Positions 1-7,435 of a DNA stretch of 56,030 nt are shown one piece after another. Each line of letters begins with the position of its first letter. Within the stretch, counting starts at the first letter, position 1. This DNA is from a virus. The notes beneath the pieces are model-generated. The model worked only from the letters and a program-made list of their open reading frames with translations, was not told the DNA's origin and ran no database searches. Made by a program: the position numbers and the translations under genes. The stretch covers positions 1 to 56,030 of IMG/VR virus record IMGVR_UViG_3300030380_002075; one strand, written 5' to 3'.

Positions 1-241
1 AGGAACACAATGGAAATCACTACGGAAGTAAAAGTTAAAAGTCCTTACCTGACCTTTGACGGACAGACTGGGACTTACACGTTTAAGGCCGAGCGGGAAT
101 TTAAAGAAGGCAGACTGACTCGAAAGTACCTGACTGCTGACGAAGCGATTTGGCAGGTTCGTAAGTATGAAGCCGCCAAGAAACAGCTATGGCCGAATGA
201 GAAGTTTGTAACTTTCTAAAAAATAAAATCCTGGGATTTAC
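1..241. repeat. Left copy of the 241-bp terminal repeat
   Basis: These bases match positions 55790-56030 over their whole length with seven substitutions (about 97% identity). The repeat holds the whole small plus-strand gene and its trailing AT-rich sequence. True direct terminal repeats of one phage molecule are normally identical, so this is more likely the overlap of a circular assembly built from slightly different strains, or a recent gene duplication. Confidence 0.85.
10..219 (+). CDS. Small hypothetical protein, copy 1
   Basis: A 69-aa soluble, charged protein that I do not recognise. It begins MEITTEVKVKS and has a Lys/Glu-rich middle; no membrane segment or known motif is visible. 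The start sits just behind the end of an AAGGAGG ribosome-binding site, which is complete in the second copy at 55799-56008. It differs from that copy at three residues (Phe/Leu, Gly/Arg, Trp/Arg). It is one of very few plus-strand genes and runs towards the polymerase gene, facing the terminator at 253-270. Its position directly behind an operator-rich promoter in the circularised genome suggests an early or regulatory role, which is inference. Confidence 0.7.
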   Translation: MEITTEVKVKSPYLTFDGQTGTYTFKAEREFKEGRLTRKYLTADEAIWQVRKYEAAKKQLWPNEKFVTF

Positions 242-252
242 TTTATAAAAAA

Positions 253-270
253 GCCGCCCCTCGGGGCGGC
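253..270 (-). terminator. Rho-independent terminator of the replication operon
   Basis: On the minus strand a perfect GCCGCCC / GGGCGGC stem with a tight CGAG-type loop is followed by a run of six T. It lies 39 bases beyond the DNA polymerase stop codon and ends the leftward replication transcript, facing the small plus-strand gene. Confidence 0.85.
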
Positions 271-308
271 ATGATGAGAGAATAGTAGTCATGAAAAAAA
301 GCAGTTGC

Positions 309-2201
309 TTACTCTGCTTCTCCCCAACTAGGGCCGATCTCGACATCGCACTTGTTGGGTACCTCTAACGGTACCGCAGATTCCATCACTTTTGCAATTT
401 GCAATGCGTCATTTTTATCTTCTACGGACATCGCCAGTTCGTCGTGAACCTGTATTAACGGCAGTCGTCCCATCTTGTATAAATTAACCATCGCCTGCTT
501 GGTCATATCGGCCGCAGACGCTTGGATCAACCTGTTCAGCGCCTTGTACGTGTACGCTCGTTTTAGCCGCGTCGTATCGCCATATTCCTTCACGGCTTCA
601 CGATAAGGCAAAGCCTTGTTCATAGAGAAGCTGTCTGGCTCCCACAGATCGAACCGACACTTGCGTCCTAGTAGAGATCGGATCGAGCCCGACGCATCTT
701 TCTCGTTCAGCCTGTTCATCACGCCCTGCATCAAACCTTTTACAAACGGCACCCGCTCGTGATACTGGTTAATCAGTTTCTTAGCTTCATCCACTGGAAT
801 ATCTAGCTGGTCGGACAGTTTATTGACTCCCATGCCGTACATCATGCCGAGGTTAATCGTCTTGGCCTGCTTACGGCCGATGTTAGCCATCTCAGCCACC
901 ATCGTATGAAAGTCAGTATCGGGCTCGTCGTTATATCGTTGTACGAAGTCTTTAGCCCCCTGTAGCGGGATCCCTCGTGCTTTGCCGTAGACGTGTGCGT
1001 AGTGAACCAAGATCCGTGGTTCCTGTTGCGAGAAATCTATTGCCGCCCACTGCTCACCCTCTTCCGGCAAAAACAGACTGCGAATCATTGGCCCCAGTTC
1101 TGGGTCGCGAGCCGGTATCTGTTGCAGATTGGGGTTGGCCATCGACAGACGGCCTGAGACTGTTCCGCCGGCATCGGATCGGTTCTGATTGATGTGTCCG
1201 TGAATGCGGCCGTCCTTGCCGCAATATTTTAAAATGTTATTAATAAACGTGCCTGACGTTTTGTTCAGGTTACGTGCTTCGACGATCAGCTTTGCGAAGG
1301 GGTGTTGTTGTTCTGCAAGGAACGTCTTCGTAAACGAAGGCGAGCCTTTCTCCGTTTTAGGATACGCAATCCCGATTTCGTCAAACGCTTTGGATAGTGA
1401 TTGTGCCGCCCAGATTTCAACGTTGAACCCCGCTAGTTTTTTTATTTCTTTATGTACCTTGTTCTCGCGTTTTAGTAACGCGTCACGGGTACGCTCAGTT
1501 TTGTCCATGTCCACCCGCACACCACGGTAGGTCATTTCGATCAGACAAGGCAGTAGGTCAAGTTCCAAGTTAACGATATCCCACAACCCCTCCTTGCCAA
1601 CTTCCACGCTCATGTAATTCCAGAGTTCCAAAGTAAGCTTTGCGTCTACCTCGGCATACGGTCCAACATACATGGCCGGCATCTTCCACATCTCTGCTTT
1701 CGGGTCGAGCCCGAAGGTACGTGCCGCCTCCACCAGATCTTTTTCAGATTTAGTTTTGCCCAATAAATCAAAGGCCAGTGCATTGAGGCTATAGCTGAAC
1801 CTGTTTTCGTCTAACAGACTGCCGATCAGCATGGTGTCGATCAGCCGGCCGTTGAGTATGAATCCTTCGCGCTTGATCCAACCGGCGTCGTACTGCGCGT
1901 TGTGCATAATTTTGTCGCACGGCAGTTCAAAAACCTTCTGTAGCCACTTGCTTACAATTCTTTTGTCTAAGTTACCCCCGCCTTTATGCCCTACAGGAAT
2001 ATAGCCAGACCAGTTCTCGGTCGCGACAGCGTAGCCAACGACTTCACCGTTACCCGTCGCCCAACCCGCACCCATCATTTTAAGATCAGGGTCGCGTGTT
2101 TCTACGTCGATAGCGATCTGCTTGGCAGAACTCAGGTCGGGTAGCTCGGCCGGCGGCACCCACTCAGTCTTTGGCGTAAACATCGCCATTTGTAAGCTCA
2201 T
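309..2201 (-). CDS. polA: Family A DNA polymerase with 3'-5' exonuclease
   Basis: A 630-aa replicative polymerase of the Pol I type. The N-terminal proofreading exonuclease shows Exo I (D32, E34 in AIDVET), Exo II (N101, D105) and Exo III (Y182, D186). The polymerase domain shows motif A (D389, E394 in IDFSQQEPR), motif B (R443, K447, L451, Y455 in RKQAKTINLGMMYG) and motif C (H586-D587-E588). The residue equivalent to E. coli Phe762 is Leu451. There is no 5' nuclease domain and no DnaJ-like zinc insert. It is the last gene of the leftward replication operon, and its start overlaps the previous stop by ATGA, so translation is probably coupled. Confidence 0.97.
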   Translation of the reverse strand: MSLQMAMFTPKTEWVPPAELPDLSSAKQIAIDVETRDPDLKMMGAGWATGNGEVVGYAVATENWSGYIPVGHKGGGNLDKRIVSKWLQKVFELPCDKIMHNAQYDAGWIKREGFILNGRLIDTMLIGSLLDENRFSYSLNALAFDLLGKTKSEKDLVEAARTFGLDPKAEMWKMPAMYVGPYAEVDAKLTLELWNYMSVEVGKEGLWDIVNLELDLLPCLIEMTYRGVRVDMDKTERTRDALLKRENKVHKEIKKLAGFNVEIWAAQSLSKAFDEIGIAYPKTEKGSPSFTKTFLAEQQHPFAKLIVEARNLNKTSGTFINNILKYCGKDGRIHGHINQNRSDAGGTVSGRLSMANPNLQQIPARDPELGPMIRSLFLPEEGEQWAAIDFSQQEPRILVHYAHVYGKARGIPLQGAKDFVQRYNDEPDTDFHTMVAEMANIGRKQAKTINLGMMYGMGVNKLSDQLDIPVDEAKKLINQYHERVPFVKGLMQGVMNRLNEKDASGSIRSLLGRKCRFDLWEPDSFSMNKALPYREAVKEYGDTTRLKRAYTYKALNRLIQASAADMTKQAMVNLYKMGRLPLIQVHDELAMSVEDKNDALQIAKVMESAVPLEVPNKCDVEIGPSWGEAE

Positions 2202-2497
2202 TCTATGTCCTTCATATCATCGACAGCGTCGAAAAAATTATCTGCAATCTCGCCGCCCAAAGCCGCGTAGCCTGCAATATCTATCCAAGAGTCCTCATGG
2301 TCAGGTACCCGGCACAAGCGGCTCATTTTGACTGCGATCATGCACAGCACCACCTCCTCTGGCCGCACATCAACATCCAAAATTGCTGACCACATACCTG
2401 CAATGCGCTGATGATTGGTGAGCGGATCACCATAAACCTCGTCGCGTATCGCAGAAATCATTTCTTCTGCGTCTCTTAACACCTCTTCGCGGTTCAT
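2198..2497 (-). CDS. DUF6378-like (MazG-type helical) protein
   Basis: A 99-aa helical protein. The segment MSRLCRVPDHEDSWIDIAGY, followed by an Ala/Gly-rich helix, is typical of the phage DUF6378 group, whose fold recalls MazG-like nucleotide pyrophosphohydrolases. The family match is from memory of the motif and no catalytic proof is visible. It overlaps the helicase stop (ATGA at 2494-2497) and the polymerase start, so it sits inside a tightly coupled replication cassette. A role in nucleotide metabolism is inference. Confidence 0.7.
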   Translation of the reverse strand: MNREEVLRDAEEMISAIRDEVYGDPLTNHQRIAGMWSAILDVDVRPEEVVLCMIAVKMSRLCRVPDHEDSWIDIAGYAALGGEIADNFFDAVDDMKDIE

Positions 2498-4005
2498 AGC
2501 TCGTAACTCCTTGCTACGTCTTCTGGTTCAACAATAAAAAGGTTTTCTCTGGCCCGTGTGACACCCACGTAAAACACGCGATGTAGATCGTCTGGATTGC
2601 TTCGTGCCGCCTTCTCTGCGGCCGGGGATAAATCTGTAAAAAGTACAACGTTATCTGCCTCACCACCCTTTGACCCGTGGATCGTGGACACCGTAATGCG
2701 AGGCTCGCCATTGAACTTCTCACCGCGACGCAGTAACGCAATGATGTACGCACGATCTTGCTCCGGCAGTTTGTCCATTGCGACGTGCCAGATCATTTCT
2801 TTGTCAGCATTCAAGCCGTGATCCGCGATCAGTGTACTGAGGTCAACCAAATCCTCGTCCAGAACCGCAGGCAGTTTCTTAAACCCACGCGTGATGCGAT
2901 CCTTCGCGCTCATAAAACTGTAGATGTTACGCGCTGTCTTGCCTGATACCTCACGGCCTTTGCGTAACGCTTCCCAACCGTTGACGGCGTCAGCTACTTT
3001 TTCAGAAATAGAACGATGCCCGCGATAGTTGAACAGGTAGCCGTTTGACTTGAGGTCTTTAGCTACGGGCGTCAACTGATAGCCGGCCTGCGACAGTATG
3101 AGCCATGAGCCCTCCGCCATGTCTACGCCGTCAATAGTCGATACACGAAGCACCTTGCCGCAATCTGCCTTGGGGTTATACCGTTTAGGAAACCGCCGCG
3201 AGATTCGTTTGCTGATGTTTTCAGCAACGTTATGTACCTCCTGCGGTATTCGGAAGGACGTTTCTAATATCTCAGAGCCACCGTCCAGATTAATGAAGTG
3301 ATCGACGTCGGCCCCTGCCCAACGGTAGATAGCTTGGTCGTCATCCCCCGCGCAGTACATCTTATCGGACATATCGTCAAGAATATGCGCGATGTCCCAT
3401 TGTAGCGGTGACAAGTCCTGCGCCTCGTCGAGAAACGTCAGCTTGAACCTATGCTTGAACGTCGGTGCCTGATGCACAAACAACTCAAGCATATCTGTGA
3501 AATCATGGAGCTTGTACATCTTCTTGTATTTACGCAACGACTCGTCCACATAACGAACGGTGTTCCAGTCTGTCTCCAGTTCGCTCTCGTTATATTGCTG
3601 ACGCAGGTCAACCTTTCGTAGTCGAGCTAAGTTAATCAGCCCGAGCAATGGGTCGGTCGTTTTAGCCAGTTCAATAAAATCATCATCTATCTGGTTTTGC
3701 CCAAACAGTTCTACGCCAATAGCATGACTCAATTCTTTGTAATGCTCGCGTTGCATGATCTGATCCGACTGTATGTCGGTCATGGCTAACGCAAGCGAGT
3801 GAAGCGTCCGAAAGAACATCAAATCCTCCTTGGGGTCGAGCCCAAAGCGATCAGCCGCACGTTCCTTGGCTTCAGTTGCCGCTTTCTTGGTAAACGCTAA
3901 AAAGGCTATTTCCTGTGGCTGTATGCCAGATTCAAACGCCTTGTCTACCATGTTTAGCAGTGTTGTTGTCTTTCCGGTTCCCGGCGGCCCGAATATCCTG
4001 AACAT
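2494..4005 (-). CDS. SF1 DNA helicase (UvrD/Dda type)
   Basis: A 503-aa ATP-dependent DNA helicase. Motif I is GPPGTGKTTT (residues 6-15), motif Ia AFTKKAATEA, motif II LDEAQD, motif III GDDDQAIYRW, motif IV SFRIP, motif V TIHGSKGGEADNVVL and motif VI YVGVTRARE. At about 500 residues it is shorter than UvrD and close to T4 Dda. It probably unwinds DNA ahead of the family A polymerase, as no DnaB-type helicase is present. Its start lies inside the preceding small HTH gene, behind GAGG and an ACTACGGGA sequence that resembles the leader of the accessory genes. Confidence 0.95.
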   Translation of the reverse strand: MFRIFGPPGTGKTTTLLNMVDKAFESGIQPQEIAFLAFTKKAATEAKERAADRFGLDPKEDLMFFRTLHSLALAMTDIQSDQIMQREHYKELSHAIGVELFGQNQIDDDFIELAKTTDPLLGLINLARLRKVDLRQQYNESELETDWNTVRYVDESLRKYKKMYKLHDFTDMLELFVHQAPTFKHRFKLTFLDEAQDLSPLQWDIAHILDDMSDKMYCAGDDDQAIYRWAGADVDHFINLDGGSEILETSFRIPQEVHNVAENISKRISRRFPKRYNPKADCGKVLRVSTIDGVDMAEGSWLILSQAGYQLTPVAKDLKSNGYLFNYRGHRSISEKVADAVNGWEALRKGREVSGKTARNIYSFMSAKDRITRGFKKLPAVLDEDLVDLSTLIADHGLNADKEMIWHVAMDKLPEQDRAYIIALLRRGEKFNGEPRITVSTIHGSKGGEADNVVLFTDLSPAAEKAARSNPDDLHRVFYVGVTRARENLFIVEPEDVARSYEL

Positions 4006-4156
4006 TCCCGTAGTCCTCTATGTTATTTTCTACTTTTTCAACAATTTGTCGCACGCGCTCTCGAGACAAGCCCATACGTTTCCCTATGGCAACAAAGGTC
4101 ATGTAATACTTCGTTCTCATTTCCCAGATCTGATAATCTCTCTTTTTAATCTTCAT
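3932..4156 (-). CDS. Small HTH protein resembling sigma70 region 4
   Basis: A 74-aa protein. Residues about 19-47 read MTFVAIGKRMGLSRERVRQI, the classic helix-turn-helix of sigma70 region 4.2 (compare the RERIRQIE pattern). It overlaps the upstream gene by 11 nt and the downstream helicase by 74 nt in another frame. It lacks the other sigma domains, so it is more likely a small DNA-binding regulator or sigma-appropriation factor than a sigma factor. The long overlap makes the gene call less certain, but the HTH is clear. Confidence 0.65.
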   Translation of the reverse strand: MKIKKRDYQIWEMRTKYYMTFVAIGKRMGLSRERVRQIVEKVENNIEDYGNVQDIRAAGNRKDNNTAKHGRQGV

Positions 4157-4412
4157 TGTGTTCTACCCACTCTTCTAGTCCCTCGATACCCGATACTTTC
4201 TCAAGAAAGATCGGCGTGTATGAGCCTATATAAGCACCCATTACATTAAAATTCATATATTCGATAGCCTCCCAAAGGTCACAGTCTAGGCTTTTCTGCA
4301 AAACCTCTATCGACTTCTGTATGTCATACACCACAACGGTTGGTTCTCCACAACGGTGTGCAACGCCAATGATGGCATCATCAAGCCCATCTGCTTTCAG
4401 CATCTTTGTCAA
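4146..4412 (-). CDS. Conserved phage hypothetical protein (TTG start)
   Basis: An 88-aa acidic protein of a type common near phage replication genes (pattern LKADG.DDAIIG ... EYMNFNVMGAYIGSYTPIFL). Function is unknown. The proposed start is TTG at 4410-4412, inside the primase stop (TTTTGA) with GAGGG about 9 nt upstream; an ATG three codons later lacks a well-spaced ribosome site. The TTG start and overlap suggest translational coupling to the primase. Confidence 0.75.
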   Translation of the reverse strand: MTKMLKADGLDDAIIGVAHRCGEPTVVVYDIQKSIEVLQKSLDCDLWEAIEYMNFNVMGAYIGSYTPIFLEKVSGIEGLEEWVEHNED

Positions 4413-5941
4413 AATGGTGTACCCTCTTGATTAAATTTAGGTTTGAGTTCAACGTCTGCCGAATCAAAGCTTGGTATCGCCCACACTCGGACAGCCCGTC
4501 CTTTGATCTTGAGTACAGTGCTTTCGCCGCTTATGTCTCGTAAACGTTGCGCGATCTTATGTGACTTAAATTCAAAAAATTTATTCTTGCGTAGGTGCGC
4601 TTCAAAGTCTCGCAACCGAAAGTACGTGATGTTTGCGTCTTCATCTGTCCAAGGTCGGCGGAGCAAGATCTCTTCTTTGTCCTGCGCTTGTTGTAGGTGA
4701 CGGCAAAACTCTTCCAGATAGTCATAAAACTGTCCTGACGTGGAGGCATCCTGCGATACCTCCATGATGGCGCTCTCGTTGTCTCGCATCTCACCCATTA
4801 GAGTGCTAATCCGGCTCTCCCAATTCTGTTTCGTGGTAGTCCGCGGCATGAAATTAAGCTGTTCCATACACGCTTTTTGAAAAGTTGCTTGCGATAAGAG
4901 CGCGTCAGTATCGAGTTCCAAAGGCTCCCCGTTAATGTCCATAAACCAGACAGGCGGTGTCGAGTTGTATTTGCGGAGATTCGCAATCGCGGCACCCGAC
5001 GCCGCCGTCGCAATACCGAACTTGCGCGTTTGGCAGAGGTCCTTGTTACAATGGGCACAGATCGGCGTGTCTGAACAGCGGTATGCGTAGTCTTTCTTTT
5101 CAAGTTGTTTGGCGACAATGTTGACTTCATTGAGCGGTAAGGGTGGTTCCAGATACTGGGCATTGTACTCAAGAATTTTGCTTTCCCATTCGTCGGGATG
5201 CGCTTTCCGTAAGTAGACCCCCAAATTAAATAGCCCATTATTTCTACCCCCTTCTGATATTTTTTCTTTACACAAATACTGTAAGCACGGCGGTCCATCT
5301 TTAACGATAATACTGGACTCTTCTGACTCTTTGGTTAATGTGTCAATTTGCTCTGGCGTCTGAACGTGCGTGTCATATAGCGAGTAGAATTCTTCAAGCG
5401 TTGCCGAGGTGCCGTCGTCTTGTATTGCGTAGCGTAAGCCGTCCTCTGCGTTGTAATACGGCAGATTTAGAAAGTTACCGATGTCTCCACGATCAAGATG
5501 TAGCTTGACTTGCTTCGGGAAAATTTCACTATTACCGTAGCCAAGCGAGGTCGATATCTTTTGCAGGGTTTCCTGCATTTGTCTCGCTGTAATCCATTCG
5601 GTGACAAACAAAAAACAATGAGCGCCACCAGATTTTGAACGACAGACAACCAACGGTATCCGAGCCTGCCGAATCCGTGTAATTAAATCGGTGTGATCTA
5701 GCGGGTACTGGTCGATGTCTATACAGCCCCATTTGACATGGTTATCCTCGTTAATCGGGATAATCCCAATGCCTTTTCCCTCACCAGACAGATGCCCTTC
5801 CCAAAGATCTGTAGTGCGTGGTTCCCGTATGACTGCCGCTTTACCCGCGTTCTTCCCGTTCTGTGTCTGTTTTTCTATTTTAAACGTGCCGTAAGCCTGC
5901 TGTAGGCCGTCAAAGATGGCACTAAACTTTTCGACTGACAT
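4409..5941 (-). CDS. Archaeo-eukaryotic-type primase with PriCT-like and Cys-cluster region
   Basis: A 510-aa primase of the AEP superfamily, similar to the TOTE-conflict type. The catalytic DxD is D75/D77 in CIDIDQY, motif II is SGGAH (104-108), and the conserved GNFLNLPY segment is at 155-162. A primase C-terminal helical region begins near GRNNG (232-236). A Cys cluster at C289, C295, C298 and C303 probably binds zinc. It would prime synthesis for the family A polymerase; primase-polymerase activity cannot be excluded. It lies between the SSB-like gene, from which it is separated by a terminator hairpin, and the small DUF and HTH genes. Confidence 0.9.
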   Translation of the reverse strand: MSVEKFSAIFDGLQQAYGTFKIEKQTQNGKNAGKAAVIREPRTTDLWEGHLSGEGKGIGIIPINEDNHVKWGCIDIDQYPLDHTDLITRIRQARIPLVVCRSKSGGAHCFLFVTEWITARQMQETLQKISTSLGYGNSEIFPKQVKLHLDRGDIGNFLNLPYYNAEDGLRYAIQDDGTSATLEEFYSLYDTHVQTPEQIDTLTKESEESSIIVKDGPPCLQYLCKEKISEGGRNNGLFNLGVYLRKAHPDEWESKILEYNAQYLEPPLPLNEVNIVAKQLEKKDYAYRCSDTPICAHCNKDLCQTRKFGIATAASGAAIANLRKYNSTPPVWFMDINGEPLELDTDALLSQATFQKACMEQLNFMPRTTTKQNWESRISTLMGEMRDNESAIMEVSQDASTSGQFYDYLEEFCRHLQQAQDKEEILLRRPWTDEDANITYFRLRDFEAHLRKNKFFEFKSHKIAQRLRDISGESTVLKIKGRAVRVWAIPSFDSADVELKPKFNQEGTPF

Positions 5942-5957
5942 AGTTGGTCCTCAAAAA

Positions 5958-5979
5958 CGGGGCACATTGCTGTGCCCCG
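5958..5979 (-). terminator. Intra-operon terminator/attenuator after the SSB-like gene
   Basis: A perfect 9-bp stem (CGGGGCACA / TGTGCCCCG) with a GCAA loop is followed on the minus strand by five T. It lies between the SSB-like gene and the primase and would let the abundant SSB-like protein be made in excess over the primase-helicase genes. Confidence 0.8.
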
Positions 5980-5985
5980 ACTGGC

Positions 5986-6759
5986 TTAAAACGCAGGGTT
6001 ATTAGACTTGTCTTCCTCGTCATCCCCGTGTTTTACAACGACGTCGCCGGCCATAATGCTTTCAGCAAATTGCTTGGCCTGTTGGTATAACGCCGCATCC
6101 TTGACTGGACCTATGCGGGACATTTCCCACCCGTGCCAAGAGCCTTTTGAGTTTTCCTCACTTAACGTTTTGAGGTGATATGTGTGACTGAATCGAGCCG
6201 GTGTGAACGGCCCGTTTGCACCCTGCATTGTGAGAGACGCCACCATTGAGTTCCACTTACGGGACTTCTTCAACTGCGTAGATTTCATTGCGATCAACGC
6301 CGTTTCTGCTGAACCGTCATCGTTAACAATGATTACAAAATGCTGATGCGTTTCTTCGATGTATTCACCGTCGCCGCCGACAACATATTCCTTGTTGTCG
6401 TTTTCATCACGCTTAGTCTCAGGACGTTTTTCCTGTGGCGTGTAAATCGCCTGCGGAGCACCAGTGCCTTGCCCGCGAGGAGCCCACTGAATGAAACGAC
6501 GCTGATACGCGCACGGTATAACGGTGACACCTTCTTTACCGGAATAGACTTGTCCGGAAACGGTGTTCATGATGTCACCTTTACGCCCCGTAAAATCGTC
6601 GTCATCCAGTATTGGATCGAGTGCTGATATAATCTTGAGGAACGGTAGCGCAAGGTCCTCTTGCTCCATCTGCGCTCCAACGCCTGCATCTGCCTCAAAA
6701 ATTGAGGGATCAAACTCGACGACTTCGCCGCCTTTCTTTTCTGCTACTGCTTTTGTCAT
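5986..6759 (-). CDS. Putative single-stranded DNA-binding protein
   Basis: A 257-aa protein with a predicted beta-rich core (for example VIPCAYQRRFIQWAPRG and KKSRKWNSMVASL) and a strongly acidic tail, HGDDEEDKSNNPAF, ending in Phe. An acidic tail with a terminal aromatic residue is typical of phage and bacterial SSBs (T7 gp2.5, E. coli SSB). It lies in the replication operon next to the primase and is followed by a terminator, as expected for a highly expressed protein. The family assignment rests on these features and on similar phage proteins I recall, not on a search. Confidence 0.65.
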   Translation of the reverse strand: MTKAVAEKKGGEVVEFDPSIFEADAGVGAQMEQEDLALPFLKIISALDPILDDDDFTGRKGDIMNTVSGQVYSGKEGVTVIPCAYQRRFIQWAPRGQGTGAPQAIYTPQEKRPETKRDENDNKEYVVGGDGEYIEETHQHFVIIVNDDGSAETALIAMKSTQLKKSRKWNSMVASLTMQGANGPFTPARFSHTYHLKTLSEENSKGSWHGWEMSRIGPVKDAALYQQAKQFAESIMAGDVVVKHGDDEEDKSNNPAF

Positions 6760-7346
6760 TACTTGTTCCTCTTAATAACTGCACGTTGTCCTACCCACGC
6801 GCCGAATAGTTCCATTGGAAAATCATCACCGTTCTCAACTCGCTCTTTTACAAAGGCACGAAGTGTCTGCGGGTGAATCTCTGTTTTCTGCTCTGCCGCG
6901 TAGCCTTGCTGTGACGCAAGAGCTTGGAAAGCAGACGCCATGTCGTCTTCGCCACGGCCGAAAACACATAAGACTTGATTCTTAATGATGTCGTCATAGC
7001 CGTTGTCGCGTAGCCATTCATGGGCGGCGGGTCTGTCGTCTACTCGGATCGAGGCACCATACGTCTGCTTAACAGTAACGTCTGATCCGTCATCGAGTGT
7101 TAACGACTGCATACCCAGTTCCATCAACATGGTCGGTAGGTCTTCATCAGTCATTTTGATGAGAGCTTTCTTTTCTTCTTTGAGCGTCTGTTCCAGACTC
7201 TCAATAAGCTCTTCCTTGGTTTTGATAGCTTTCGCCAAGCCGGCCACAGAACCGAGGCTTTCTTGGTCAAGCTGTTCAAGTGAAGATGAACCAGAATCCT
7301 GCTCCATCAATTTCAGCATTTCTGCCGCTTCGTTTAGTGTACTCAT
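6759..7346 (-). CDS. Coiled-coil protein of the replication operon (DUF7173-like)
   Basis: A 195-aa protein. Residues about 35-75 form a charged coiled coil. The middle, with TLDDGSDVTVKQ, AHEWLRDNGYDDIIKN and FGRGEDD, resembles a family often placed just before phage SSB genes (DUF7173-like, tentative). Function is unknown; a recombination or replication accessory role is inferred from position. It is the first gene of the leftward replication operon, with a GGAG ribosome site 8 nt before ATG. Its stop overlaps the SSB-like start (TAATG). Confidence 0.75.
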   Translation of the reverse strand: MSTLNEAAEMLKLMEQDSGSSSLEQLDQESLGSVAGLAKAIKTKEELIESLEQTLKEEKKALIKMTDEDLPTMLMELGMQSLTLDDGSDVTVKQTYGASIRVDDRPAAHEWLRDNGYDDIIKNQVLCVFGRGEDDMASAFQALASQQGYAAEQKTEIHPQTLRAFVKERVENGDDFPMELFGAWVGQRAVIKRNK

Positions 7347-7380
7347 TCGCCATTCTCCGTGTTTAAAGGCACCGTTTGGG

Positions 7381-7425
7381 CCTTGACAGATACAGATATT
7401 ATCCTAGAATAAGCAAGTGTCAAGG
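7381..7425. promoter_or_regulatory. Interlocked divergent promoters of the replication operon and SNF2 gene
   Basis: Plus promoter: TTGACA at 7383-7388, 16-bp spacer, TAGAAT at 7405-7410. Minus promoter: TTGACA (7418-7423 read backwards), 16-bp spacer, TAATAT (7396-7401). The two -35 boxes form the ends of a perfect inverted repeat (CCTTGACA at 7381-7388, TGTCAAGG at 7418-7425). The promoters occupy the same 45 bp, so two polymerases could not bind at once. Confidence 0.7.
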
Positions 7426-7435
7426 GGAATGTTGC

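Noticed and set aside
3830-4249. 139-codon plus-strand ORF opposite the helicase start
   Set aside because: It is antisense to a clear helicase, the HTH gene and the next gene, has no ribosome site, and gives no recognisable protein.
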